Under the pieces are notes generated by a model that saw only the letters and a list, made by a program, of their open reading frames with translations, did not search any database and was not told the origin of the DNA. The position numbers and the translations under genes were made by a program. Shown piece by piece: positions 25,307 to 32,996 of a stretch of 64,000 nucleotides of DNA. Origin of the DNA: an uncultured Spirochaetaceae bacterium (GTDB lineage Bacteria; Spirochaetota; Spirochaetia; Sphaerochaetales; Sphaerochaetaceae). The DNA lies in NCBI GenBank assembly GCA_944390015.1, contig CALXOL010000010.1, positions 1 through 64,000 of the forward strand, written 5' to 3'. How positions within the stretch are numbered: position 1 is the stretch's first letter; each line of letters starts with the position of its first letter.

Positions 25307-26336
25307 TAAGTGCCTCCAATAGTGCATCATTCTCAGCTTTAGAGCCTACTGTGATTCTGAGAGTGTTATCCAGAAGAGGCTCCCTGCTCCTGTTACGTAC
25401 GATTATACCCTCCTTCATCAGATAAGCATACAGGCCATCGGCATCATCAACTTTTATCAGAATGAAGTTCGCATCACTCGGATAGACCCACCGTACGAAA
25501 GAGAATGCAGAAAGCGCCTTATAAAGACGCGCTCTCTCATTCAGGATGTCAGAGAGAATGGCTTTCCTTTGCTCCCTCTCTTCTAGTGCCTTAATGCCAT
25601 CACGTTGTGCGGAAATGGAGAGGTTGTATGGTGCTTTTATCTTGTTTATCGCTCTTATGATTGGCTGAGATGCCACCAGTATCCCTATGCGGGAACTAGC
25701 AAGGGCCCAGTACTTTGAGAACGTCCTGAGGACAACAATTCTCTCATTCCGCTCTAAAAGAGAATAAGCGCTCACAAAAGACTGGTCAAAATCAGCATAT
25801 GCCTCATCCACCACGGTTATCGCCGGGTTGTAATCGGCGATCTCCCGTATTTTAGAAATGGAGAAGCTCTTACCTGTCGGATTGTTAGGTGAGCATATGA
25901 ATAGGATCTTCGGCCTTGAATTGTCAATCTCCATTTTGATGGCTTTGACATCCAAATCAAGATCCTCGCTGAGCATCACGTTTACGACACGGACATTGTT
26001 GATCTCTGCAAATACCTTGTACTCCCCGTATGTAGGACGCTCAATCATTATGCAGTCCTTCCCAGGATCGGCGAAAAGGCGGATCAGCATGTCGATAAGC
26101 TCATCCGAGCCGTTACCCAGTACTGTATTCTCCATCTTAAAGCCAAGGACTTCCTCTATCTTTCTTCTAAGAGCCGCACAATGCGGATCTGGATACCTGT
26201 TCTTTCCATCCCCTGAGAAATCCATCCAGTTCTCATTTGCATCCAAATAGACATCCGCACTGCCAGAGAAATCATCACGGGCGGATGTATAGCTCTCCAA
26301 GGTCAGTATATGGGGCCTCATCAAATCTTCTAACAT
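25278..26336 (-). CDS. hisC: Histidinol-phosphate aminotransferase
   Basis: 352 aa class I/II PLP enzyme. DVYLDANENW is at the N-terminus, GNGSDELIDML is the cofactor loop, and RTFSKYWALASSRIGIL has the Schiff-base Lys (near residue 211). VVDEAYADF binds the PLP ring. ATG 26336 has GGGTAAGG just upstream and overlaps hisD; an internal ATG at 26321 is a less likely start. The 3' end overlaps hisB by 29 bp. Confidence 0.95.
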   Translation of the reverse strand: MLEDLMRPHILTLESYTSARDDFSGSADVYLDANENWMDFSGDGKNRYPDPHCAALRRKIEEVLGFKMENTVLGNGSDELIDMLIRLFADPGKDCIMIERPTYGEYKVFAEINNVRVVNVMLSEDLDLDVKAIKMEIDNSRPKILFICSPNNPTGKSFSISKIREIADYNPAITVVDEAYADFDQSFVSAYSLLERNERIVVLRTFSKYWALASSRIGILVASQPIIRAINKIKAPYNLSISAQRDGIKALEEREQRKAILSDILNERARLYKALSAFSFVRWVYPSDANFILIKVDDADGLYAYLMKEGIIVRNRSREPLLDNTLRITVGSKAENDALLEALSEREKSLVS

Positions 26337-27616
26337 AACCTTACCCTCATCGCTTCCTTATGAGCCGAGAGTCCTTCGGCATCTGCCATCGCCATTACGG
26401 CACCTGACAAAAGGCGTGCACCCTCTTTTGTAATCTCCTGCACTGTTATCTTCTTCAAGAAAGAATCCACGGAAACACCCGATGTGGACTTTGCAAAGCC
26501 ACTTGTCGGAAGGGTATGATTCGTGCCGCTTGCATAGTCTCCAGCACTCTCAGGACTGTAAGGGCCGAGGAACACAGATCCTGCGGAGCGCACCATATCC
26601 AAAAGAATCTCAGGATGCTCGGTGTTGATTATAAGATGTTCAGGCGCATATTCATTGACGGCATGCATCGCATCTGGGATAGAGGAGAACGCAATAATCC
26701 TCGAGTGAGCAAGGCTCTCTTCCATATAACCCCTGCGGCCAAGGCTGTTTAAAAGCCTCTTAATCTCCTCCATCACTTCATTCTTCTTTTTCTCAGCCTC
26801 CGCCCTCGAGCCGATGAATACAAGTATCGCCTGGCTGTCCGCACCATGCTCTGCCTGAGAAAGAAGATCCGTGGCAATATATAAAGCGGAGGCAGATGCA
26901 TCTGCAAGCACCATCACCTCACTTGGCCCGGCAAGCATGTCTATCGACACGAAACGACTCGCCTCCATCTTTGCAAAAGAGACGAATCTATTGCCAGGCC
27001 CAAAGATCTTATTCCTCTTTTCGACACTCTCAGTGCCATATGCGAATGCAGCTATCGCCTGAGCACCTCCGACTTTAAGAATCCTATGGACCCCTGCTTT
27101 CTTTGCGGCATATAGGAGAGCGGGACTTATTTTCCCCTCCTTTGCAGGGGTTGCAAGCATTACATCCTCCGATCCTGCGACAGAGGCTGGGATGGCAAGC
27201 ATGAGTACGGTTGAGAAAAGCGGTGCCGTTCCACCTGGAACATACAGCCCGGGCTTGGAAATGGGAACTATCTTCCTCCATAGCCTTACCCCTTCCATGC
27301 TCTCACAATACTCTCCTTTTGGAACCTGGGCCTCATGAAAAGCCCTGATGTTATTTGAGGCAAGATCAATGGCACTTTTAAGTTCCTCACTTACCTGGGA
27401 TGAGAGATCTTCCATCTCATCCTCGCTTACAAACAGACTCTTAAGACGCGAGTGATCGAATTTAAGGGCATACTCATAAAGCGCATCATCACCCCTCCTC
27501 TTCACATCATCCATGATGGAGAGTACCGCATCCCTTATCTCATCATTGCTCTCACTGTTACGCTCGAGGAGAGATGAGAGCATCGCATTATCCGGTTCAT
27601 AATAGAAATCAAGCAT
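26330..27616 (-). CDS. hisD: Histidinol dehydrogenase
   Basis: 428 aa, standard length. Conserved parts include KIVPISKPGLYVPGGTAPL, the zinc/NAD region DLLSQAEHGADSQAIL, EYAPEHLII (the catalytic Glu-His pair) and SGTNHTLPTSGFAK. It oxidises histidinol to histidine in two NAD-dependent steps. It sits 3 nt after hisG. Confidence 0.96.
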   Translation of the reverse strand: MLDFYYEPDNAMLSSLLERNSESNDEIRDAVLSIMDDVKRRGDDALYEYALKFDHSRLKSLFVSEDEMEDLSSQVSEELKSAIDLASNNIRAFHEAQVPKGEYCESMEGVRLWRKIVPISKPGLYVPGGTAPLFSTVLMLAIPASVAGSEDVMLATPAKEGKISPALLYAAKKAGVHRILKVGGAQAIAAFAYGTESVEKRNKIFGPGNRFVSFAKMEASRFVSIDMLAGPSEVMVLADASASALYIATDLLSQAEHGADSQAILVFIGSRAEAEKKKNEVMEEIKRLLNSLGRRGYMEESLAHSRIIAFSSIPDAMHAVNEYAPEHLIINTEHPEILLDMVRSAGSVFLGPYSPESAGDYASGTNHTLPTSGFAKSTSGVSVDSFLKKITVQEITKEGARLLSGAVMAMADAEGLSAHKEAMRVRLC

Positions 27617-27619
27617 AAA

Positions 27620-28489
27620 TTACTCCGTCATCTTCTCAATGTTCATTACCAGGATACCCTCAGCTCCTATCGCCTTAAGATCCTCGAATACAGACCAGAA
27701 CCTATCCTCGCTTACGACCGACTGCACGCTCAGCCAGGCCTTGTCCATCAAAGGCGTGACCGTAGGACTCTTCATACCCCCTATGATGCATGCGGCCTCA
27801 TCGAGCCTCTCAGAAGGCAGATTAAATAGTATGTATTTCTTATTCTTAGCCTTTTCTACTGCATCCATCCTCTCAAGCAGCCTTGTAAGGATACCAGTCT
27901 TTGCGGATACCGTGTTGATAAATGACGGACGGGCGACCATGACAGCAGATGAGTAGTATATCTCCTCAACCTCCCTAAGACCGTTCATCTTAAGCGTCGT
28001 GCCGGTGGAAACGATATCGCAGATACAATCGGCAATGCCGACCTGGGGGGTAATCTCTACGGAGCCGGAGACTACTACGGCTTTTGCGTTTACCCCTCTC
28101 TCTTTTAAGATTCTCATCATTATATTAGGATAGCTGGTGGCAATCCTCTTACCCTCAAGGCTTGTTATATCCTTATAATCGAAATTATTCGGCACTGCGA
28201 TGCTGAGCCGGCATTTGGCGAATCCCAGATCCTTGATGACATCAAGAGAGCAGAGTGATTCATCAAACTCATTCCTGCCTACTATTCCGATATCAGCAAC
28301 ACCGTCACGGACATATGTCGGGATATCATCATCACGTACGAAAAGGAACTCGAGCGGGAAATTGGTCGCCCTCTCCCTCAAGACCCTGCTGTCCGTCGTA
28401 AAATCTATTCCACAGTTTCGTATGATCTCAAGGCTCTTCTCACTTAGCCTTCCGCTCTTCTGTATCGCGATTCTCAATACATCTTCCAT
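27620..28489 (-). CDS. hisG: ATP phosphoribosyltransferase, long form
   Basis: 289 aa, i.e. the long HisG with its C-terminal regulatory (ACT-like) domain (about 218-289), so it should not need HisZ. The PRPP motif region reads ADCICDIVSTGTTLKMNGL. First enzyme of the pathway, normally feedback-inhibited by histidine. AGGAGG precedes ATG 28489, and the attenuator terminator ends 15 nt upstream. Confidence 0.95.
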   Translation of the reverse strand: MEDVLRIAIQKSGRLSEKSLEIIRNCGIDFTTDSRVLRERATNFPLEFLFVRDDDIPTYVRDGVADIGIVGRNEFDESLCSLDVIKDLGFAKCRLSIAVPNNFDYKDITSLEGKRIATSYPNIMMRILKERGVNAKAVVVSGSVEITPQVGIADCICDIVSTGTTLKMNGLREVEEIYYSSAVMVARPSFINTVSAKTGILTRLLERMDAVEKAKNKKYILFNLPSERLDEAACIIGGMKSPTVTPLMDKAWLSVQSVVSEDRFWSVFEDLKAIGAEGILVMNIEKMTE

Positions 28490-28503
28490 CTTGTTCCTCC
28501 TTT

Positions 28504-28539
28504 AAATAAAAAAAGGCCGACCAGAAAGGACGACCTTTT
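28504..28539 (-). terminator. his attenuator terminator
   Basis: On the minus strand AAAAGGTCGTCC pairs with GGTCGGCCTTTT (one G-U, one mismatch) around a 5-nt loop, followed by T-rich sequence ending at 28504. The upstream segment CCAGACGAGG can instead pair with CCTTTCTGG in the terminator's ascending arm and loop, an antiterminator. CCACC inside the His-codon run can pair with GGTGG (the alternative 1:2 stem). These are the three mutually exclusive structures of a classical amino-acid attenuator. Confidence 0.9.
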
Positions 28540-28572
28540 GATATGACAAAACCCACCTCGTCTGGCAACCAG

Positions 28573-28614
28573 TTAGAAAATACGGTGGTGATGATGTCTT
28601 CTCATTGCTTTCAT
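28573..28614 (-). CDS. hisL: Histidine operon leader peptide
   Basis: A 13-codon frame, MKAMRRHHHHRIF, has four consecutive His codons (CAT CAT CAC CAC, 28596-28585) and ends in TAA 28573-28575. It lies 84 nt upstream of hisG, with a terminator/antiterminator between. When His-tRNA is scarce, ribosomes should stall on the His codons, freeing the antiterminator. The peptide is unlikely to matter as a product. A run of four His codons in the only short frame before a his operon is very unlikely by chance. Confidence 0.92.
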   Translation of the reverse strand: MKAMRRHHHHRIF

Positions 28615-28620
28615 AATCTT

Positions 28621-28649
28621 TTTTTACCTGATAGAAGGACTTTGGTCAA
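28621..28649 (-). promoter_or_regulatory. Possible his operon promoter
   Basis: TTGACC (28644-28649), a 17-bp spacer and TAAAAA (28621-28626) on the minus strand. The -10 is weak and lies 6 nt before the leader ATG. If correct, the leader peptide is translated from a leaderless or nearly leaderless mRNA. Read-through from the DUF308 gene just upstream is an alternative. Confidence 0.45.
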
Positions 28650-29212
28650 TCTTTCTCCTCGTACTCAACGACTATTTCATCTTTTTTCCTCTTCCATGAG
28701 AAAATACTTATGGCGATGAAAAGTACGGAGAGGATCAGGATTATTATCGCTACAATCTTGATGAAAGTACTGGATATGAACGATGGGAACATGAACATTA
28801 GAATGGCGAACACGTACCTTAAAATGACATCCAGGGCAACGATGTCGTAAAAGCCAAGCCTCCTGAGCACAATGTAGTCCACACTGTCGCTTATGGCAGT
28901 AAGAAGAAGGTCTATGGCGATGATATACACGACCACATCCATCAGTACATCGGGCTTTGAGAAGGAGAGGAAGAGCACTACAACAGAAAGGATTATGTTA
29001 ATAGCGTTCTTTATGACCGAGATGAGTCTCAGCCTATCTGAAAGCATATCGGCTTTCAGGATGAAATAAAGCTCCTTCAACGATCCATATAGGATGAAAA
29101 TGGAGAGCATGATGAATAAGATTGAGGCCGTACGGCTTGGAAAAGCAAGCAACAGGACTGCAAATGATAGCGGTATAAGCGCATAAATAATATTCAAGAT
29201 AAGTTTTTTCAT
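28646..29212 (-). CDS. DUF308 (HdeD-like) membrane protein
   Basis: 188 aa from ATG 29212 (MKKLILNIIYALI), with AGAGG upstream; the longer frame to 29251 lacks a site. Six hydrophobic helices in three hairpins match the HdeD/DUF308 family. The tail is charged and cytoplasmic (KRKKDEIVVEYEEKD). Function is unknown; E. coli HdeD is tied to acid stress. Its stop codon lies in the putative his promoter. Confidence 0.75.
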   Translation of the reverse strand: MKKLILNIIYALIPLSFAVLLLAFPSRTASILFIMLSIFILYGSLKELYFILKADMLSDRLRLISVIKNAINIILSVVVLFLSFSKPDVLMDVVVYIIAIDLLLTAISDSVDYIVLRRLGFYDIVALDVILRYVFAILMFMFPSFISSTFIKIVAIIILILSVLFIAISIFSWKRKKDEIVVEYEEKD

Positions 29213-29257
29213 ATCATACCTCTTCAAAATATTAACATGATTTTGTAGCATAGTGGC

Positions 29258-29944
29258 ATGTTAAACCTTCTTTTTGATGCGGATGGCACCCTTTATGATT
29301 TCAAAGCCACCGAGTATATAAGCCTTAAAAAAGTTTTCGAGCACTATGAAATAGCATATGACGAGCATAACATAGCACTGTATCACGAGAAGAACTCAAG
29401 GCTATGGGATTTATATGAGAAAGGAGAGATTGAGCAGAACGTAATAGCGTGGAAACGTTTTGAGGATTTCTTCTCAGCCCTCGGTGCAGGCCATGATGCA
29501 AAAGAGGCAGGAGAGTTATACACCACATATCTTGCTGAGAACGGTATCATGATTGAAGGTGCGATAGACCTTCTTGAGAAGCTATATGGCAAGCATAACC
29601 TCTATATTATCACCAACGGGATTGCAAAGACGCAGCATGGAAGAATCGACGGAACCGGCACGAGAAAGTATTATAAGAGGATATTCATATCCACCGAGAT
29701 GGGTGTTCAAAAGCCGGATAAGGCGTTCTTCGACATGGTCATAAAAGAAGCTGGGCTCGATAAGAGGAACACAGTAGTGATAGGAGACAGTGAGAAGAGC
29801 GATATAAAAGGGGCTTGCAATGCAGGTCTGAGAAGCATCTTCATCTCATTTTCTGGGCAAAAAAGCATGAATGCCGACTACTCGGTCTCCTCCTATGATG
29901 AGCTTTTAGAGTATATCGACAAGCTCGACCTCGAAAATAAGTAA
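29258..29944 (+). CDS. HAD-family nucleotidase, YjjG-like
   Basis: 228 aa. HAD motif I LLFDADGTLYDF, motif II IITNG, and motif III/IV PDKAFFDM...VVIGDSEKSDIKGA are present, with a C1-type helical cap. YjjG enzymes dephosphorylate (non-canonical) pyrimidine nucleotides. There is no Shine-Dalgarno sequence; TAGCAT ends 6 nt before the ATG, with TTCAAA 17 bp further up. The 3' end overlaps the convergent FKBP gene by 39 bp. Confidence 0.8.
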   Translation: MLNLLFDADGTLYDFKATEYISLKKVFEHYEIAYDEHNIALYHEKNSRLWDLYEKGEIEQNVIAWKRFEDFFSALGAGHDAKEAGELYTTYLAENGIMIEGAIDLLEKLYGKHNLYIITNGIAKTQHGRIDGTGTRKYYKRIFISTEMGVQKPDKAFFDMVIKEAGLDKRNTVVIGDSEKSDIKGACNAGLRSIFISFSGQKSMNADYSVSSYDELLEYIDKLDLENK

Positions 29945-30667
29945 CTCGTTGGGACCTATTTCAGATATACCACTCTCCCCATAGGCCATATGAGGGGGAA
30001 TCCAGAATTTGAATCTCTCACCCTTTCTCATAAGAGTAAGTCCTTCTGCCACACCCTCGACGAGATCCGAGACCCTAAGTTCAGATACCATTCCCCTGTC
30101 ATAACTGGAATCGATTATCTGCCCGTTTAAAAGCGTCATCGTATAGTTAATCAGAACGATATCGTCCATCTTTGGAGATGGTGCGCTTTCATCTCCCGAA
30201 GCTCTTAAGACCTCATACTCAAGCCCGCTGTCCCTCGTTATGACTCCACTTCTCTTACCGTTGCTCTTTAAGAATTCCTCTGCCTCTGCTAGATTCTCAC
30301 GGCTCTCTTTCTCATACTCTGCAGCAGCCTCCTCGAGCATCCTGTTCTGGTATTCAATGAAGATCTCATCAATCTCCTCATCGGTAAAGAATGAAGTCCC
30401 GTAATAATCCAGAAAGCCGCGTGCGAAGTACTCGGCATCCACATCCTGAGAGGCGTTTCTAAGGCTCTCTGCAAGCAAATTTCCATAGGCATAACTGAAT
30501 CTCTGGTCAAGACTTTCAGGGGCGCTAAGACGGTCTATGCCATAGGATGTATCCATCATGACGGCATCATATGGCTCACTCTTTGTGCTTTCATCCTCCT
30601 CTTTTGAGCATGAAGAAAGCATTACGGAAAGCAAAAAAACTAGGAATAAAAGCAGAACCTTCTTCAT
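29906..30667 (-). CDS. FKBP-type peptidyl-prolyl isomerase lipoprotein
   Basis: 253 aa from ATG 30667 (GAGG upstream). A lipoprotein signal has its Cys in VMLSSC near residue 20. Residues about 45-130 resemble the FKBP N-terminal dimerisation domain (FSYAYGNLLAESLRN). Residues about 150-253 are the FKBP catalytic domain (VLINYTMTLLNGQIIDSSYDR... FWIPPHMAYGESG). Likely a periplasmic, membrane-anchored folding factor like Mip/FkpA. Confidence 0.85.
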   Translation of the reverse strand: MKKVLLLFLVFLLSVMLSSCSKEEDESTKSEPYDAVMMDTSYGIDRLSAPESLDQRFSYAYGNLLAESLRNASQDVDAEYFARGFLDYYGTSFFTDEEIDEIFIEYQNRMLEEAAAEYEKESRENLAEAEEFLKSNGKRSGVITRDSGLEYEVLRASGDESAPSPKMDDIVLINYTMTLLNGQIIDSSYDRGMVSELRVSDLVEGVAEGLTLMRKGERFKFWIPPHMAYGESGISEIGPNELLIFEVELVDIL

Positions 30668-30674
30668 AAAAACC

Positions 30675-31202
30675 TCAGAAATAAGGGCATGCACCCGTAC
30701 TGTCTATCACGCAGATCGTAGGAAAATCCTCGACCTCAAGCCTTAACAGCGCTTCTGGCCCCAGATCCTCAAAAGCAACCATCTCCGCTTTTTTTATCTT
30801 CTTAGAGTAAAGTGCGCCACATCCTCCAAAAGCCTGGAGATAAAGTGCGGAATAACGTTTTATGGCATCAATCACACCAGCACTACGAGGACCCTTCCCC
30901 ACCATTACTACAAGACCATGCTCCATTAGAAGCGGTGAATACGGATCCATTCTGCCACTGGTGGTAGGCCCGGCCGCACCGAGCGGGAAAGGAGAAACTG
31001 AAGGAGAAGGCCCCATATAATAGATGCCATTTCCTTTGAAATCAAAAGGAAGAGTCTCACCCTCTTCTATCATGGTACTGAGCCTCTTATGCACCTGATC
31101 CCGTCCGACATAGAGGGTTCCGCTTATAAGCACGCTATCCCCTGCTTTTATCTTTTTTATTTCCTCACTGCTTGAATATGGGAGAATCAATCTTCTTTCC
31201 AT
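30675..31202 (-). CDS. Class I fumarate hydratase (or tartrate dehydratase), beta part
   Basis: 175 aa matching the C-terminal Fumerase_C domain: AGDSVLISGTLYVGRDQVHKR, GPTTSGRMDPYSPLLM and GKG-like VVMVGKGPRS. It overlaps the alpha gene by 16 bp. The pair forms an oxygen-sensitive [4Fe-4S] hydro-lyase interconverting malate and fumarate. Fumarase and L-tartrate dehydratase cannot be separated by sequence here; an anaerobe's central metabolism favours fumarase. Confidence 0.85.
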   Translation of the reverse strand: MERRLILPYSSSEEIKKIKAGDSVLISGTLYVGRDQVHKRLSTMIEEGETLPFDFKGNGIYYMGPSPSVSPFPLGAAGPTTSGRMDPYSPLLMEHGLVVMVGKGPRSAGVIDAIKRYSALYLQAFGGCGALYSKKIKKAEMVAFEDLGPEALLRLEVEDFPTICVIDSTGACPYF

Positions 31203-32035
31203 AGTTCCTCCCTTACGTCTATATGCGCCTTTCTATCAGCCCAGCACGATATGGAGAGAGATACGGGAAGGCCTGCGATATGAGTCGGCTCATACTCTAT
31301 GTTCACTTCCAGCGCTGTAGAAGAGCCTCCAAGACCTCCGGCACCTATTTTAAGGTCGTTGACCGCCCTTAGGATATCCTCCTCAAGATCATCATAACGC
31401 TCATCCTCGTGCCTTCTCTTACCTAGGAGAGCCTTCTTGCTTAAAAAGGCAGCACGGTCCGCCGTTCCACCAATGCCTATTCCGATGAACATCGGAGGAC
31501 AGGGTTTTCCACCTGCCTGGCGAACCATGTCCAGAGCCGCATTTAAAACCCCTTCTCGTCCTGCCGTAGGATTGAGCATCCTCGTCTGGGAGCAGTTCTC
31601 ACTTCCAAAGCCCTTTAAAAGTATGTCTATCGAGGAATATGGTTCATCGGTAAGTTCCACACTGATGACAGGTGGCATGTTACTCATCGTATTTGTCCTC
31701 TCAAATACCGGCTCAGAGACGATGCTCTTACGGAATAAGCCTTCATCTGCAGCTTTAGCTAAGGCAGAAAGAAGAGTATCCTCCAAATCCTTCAGAGAGT
31801 ACGGTGATGAGGATGAGTATCTGATAAGAGCCCAGAACATCCCTGTATCCTGGCAGAGCGGAAGAGATGTCTTTTCTGCAATCTCTATATCATCAAGAAT
31901 CGCCTTAAGAACTATCCTCGCCTCCTCCTTCTCCTCTCTTTGATACGCCTCTTCAATCTTCTGCCTAATATCCGGATCAAGCGTGCGCGAGGCTTTTATG
32001 ACCTTGCTCTTTATCTCTTCTTCAAGTCTTCTCAT
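31187..32035 (-). CDS. Class I fumarate hydratase (or tartrate dehydratase), alpha part
   Basis: 282 aa from ATG 32035, preceded by GGAGGG; the upstream extension to 32116 overlaps the radical SAM gene. The three Fe-S ligands are visible in SLPLCQDTGMFW, GSENCSQTRMLNP and GGKPCPPMFIGIGIGG. It overlaps the radical SAM gene by 14 bp. Confidence 0.87.
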   Translation of the reverse strand: MRRLEEEIKSKVIKASRTLDPDIRQKIEEAYQREEKEEARIVLKAILDDIEIAEKTSLPLCQDTGMFWALIRYSSSSPYSLKDLEDTLLSALAKAADEGLFRKSIVSEPVFERTNTMSNMPPVISVELTDEPYSSIDILLKGFGSENCSQTRMLNPTAGREGVLNAALDMVRQAGGKPCPPMFIGIGIGGTADRAAFLSKKALLGKRRHEDERYDDLEEDILRAVNDLKIGAGGLGGSSTALEVNIEYEPTHIAGLPVSLSISCWADRKAHIDVREELWKED

Positions 32036-32996
32036 AAAGAGAACCCTCCATAAGGCCATCGGCTTCCATCTTCGCATCCAGAAGCCTGATGAATTTTGAT
32101 TTATCTGGAAAGTCACGTGGTGCGATAAGGCGATGTGACGGCGTCTCGCTTATAAGGCGCTGTATTATGATATCAGGGCGAAGCCGGGCTATGAAGAGTT
32201 CAACGGCTTGAATGTACTCATCGAGAGTAAGCAGTCTTATCATGCCATGCTCATACTCATATTGAAACCTGGTGCCACCGGCGATATCAAGATTATGGAT
32301 CTTTACCGCATCAGAGTATGCATTGACCACATTGGCAGTCCTCTTAAAATCATCATCGGTCTCTCCAGGAAGACCAAGAATCACATGTGTTGAGAGAAAA
32401 AGCCCATACTCCTTCACCTTCCTCGCAGCATCGATATAACATGCCACGTCATGTCCCCTGTTGATATAACGGAGAGTATCATCATTTGCACTCTGGAGCC
32501 CAAGTTCTATCTCCACATCGAGCCCCTTCTCTTTATAGCTGGAGATAAGAGATAGCTTCTCATCGTCAAGACAGTCAGGACGCGTAGAGATTATAAGCTC
32601 CTTAAACGGACCTTCCCTGAGGGCCTCATCATACACCTCTTTAAGCTTAAAGACAGGGGCATAAGTGTTGCTGAATGACTGAAAGTAGATACTGTAGGCC
32701 TCGGCACCGTAGCGCCTCCTCAGAAATTCCTTTCCCTTTGTTATCTGCTCCCTGATGTCCTGATGGTAGCCTACCTTCGACTCTGCGACAGCCCTGTTAT
32801 ACTCGGCATCATGATGGAATCCGCCTTCCCCGCTTCTCTGGTAGACGGCGACGGCTCCCGTTCCATCACAGAACGCACAGCCTCCCATCCTCTCCTTCGT
32901 ACGGTTCGGGCATGAGAAAGAAGCATCAACCCCTATTCTGAAGACGCTCATGCCGAATCTCTTTCTCAGATAATCAGAATAGACTTTCCATCTCAT
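32022..32996 (-). CDS. Radical SAM protein, YhcC family (TIGR01212)
   Basis: 324 aa from ATG 32996 (MRWKVYSDYLRKRFG). The [4Fe-4S] cysteines are in FSCPNRTKERMGGCAFCD, the family's extended variant of the radical SAM motif. IYFQSFSNTYAPV and ELGLQSANDDTLRYINRGH are also typical. Function of the family is not settled. It overlaps the genes on both sides by a few bases. Confidence 0.87.
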   Translation of the reverse strand: MRWKVYSDYLRKRFGMSVFRIGVDASFSCPNRTKERMGGCAFCDGTGAVAVYQRSGEGGFHHDAEYNRAVAESKVGYHQDIREQITKGKEFLRRRYGAEAYSIYFQSFSNTYAPVFKLKEVYDEALREGPFKELIISTRPDCLDDEKLSLISSYKEKGLDVEIELGLQSANDDTLRYINRGHDVACYIDAARKVKEYGLFLSTHVILGLPGETDDDFKRTANVVNAYSDAVKIHNLDIAGGTRFQYEYEHGMIRLLTLDEYIQAVELFIARLRPDIIIQRLISETPSHRLIAPRDFPDKSKFIRLLDAKMEADGLMEGSLYEKT

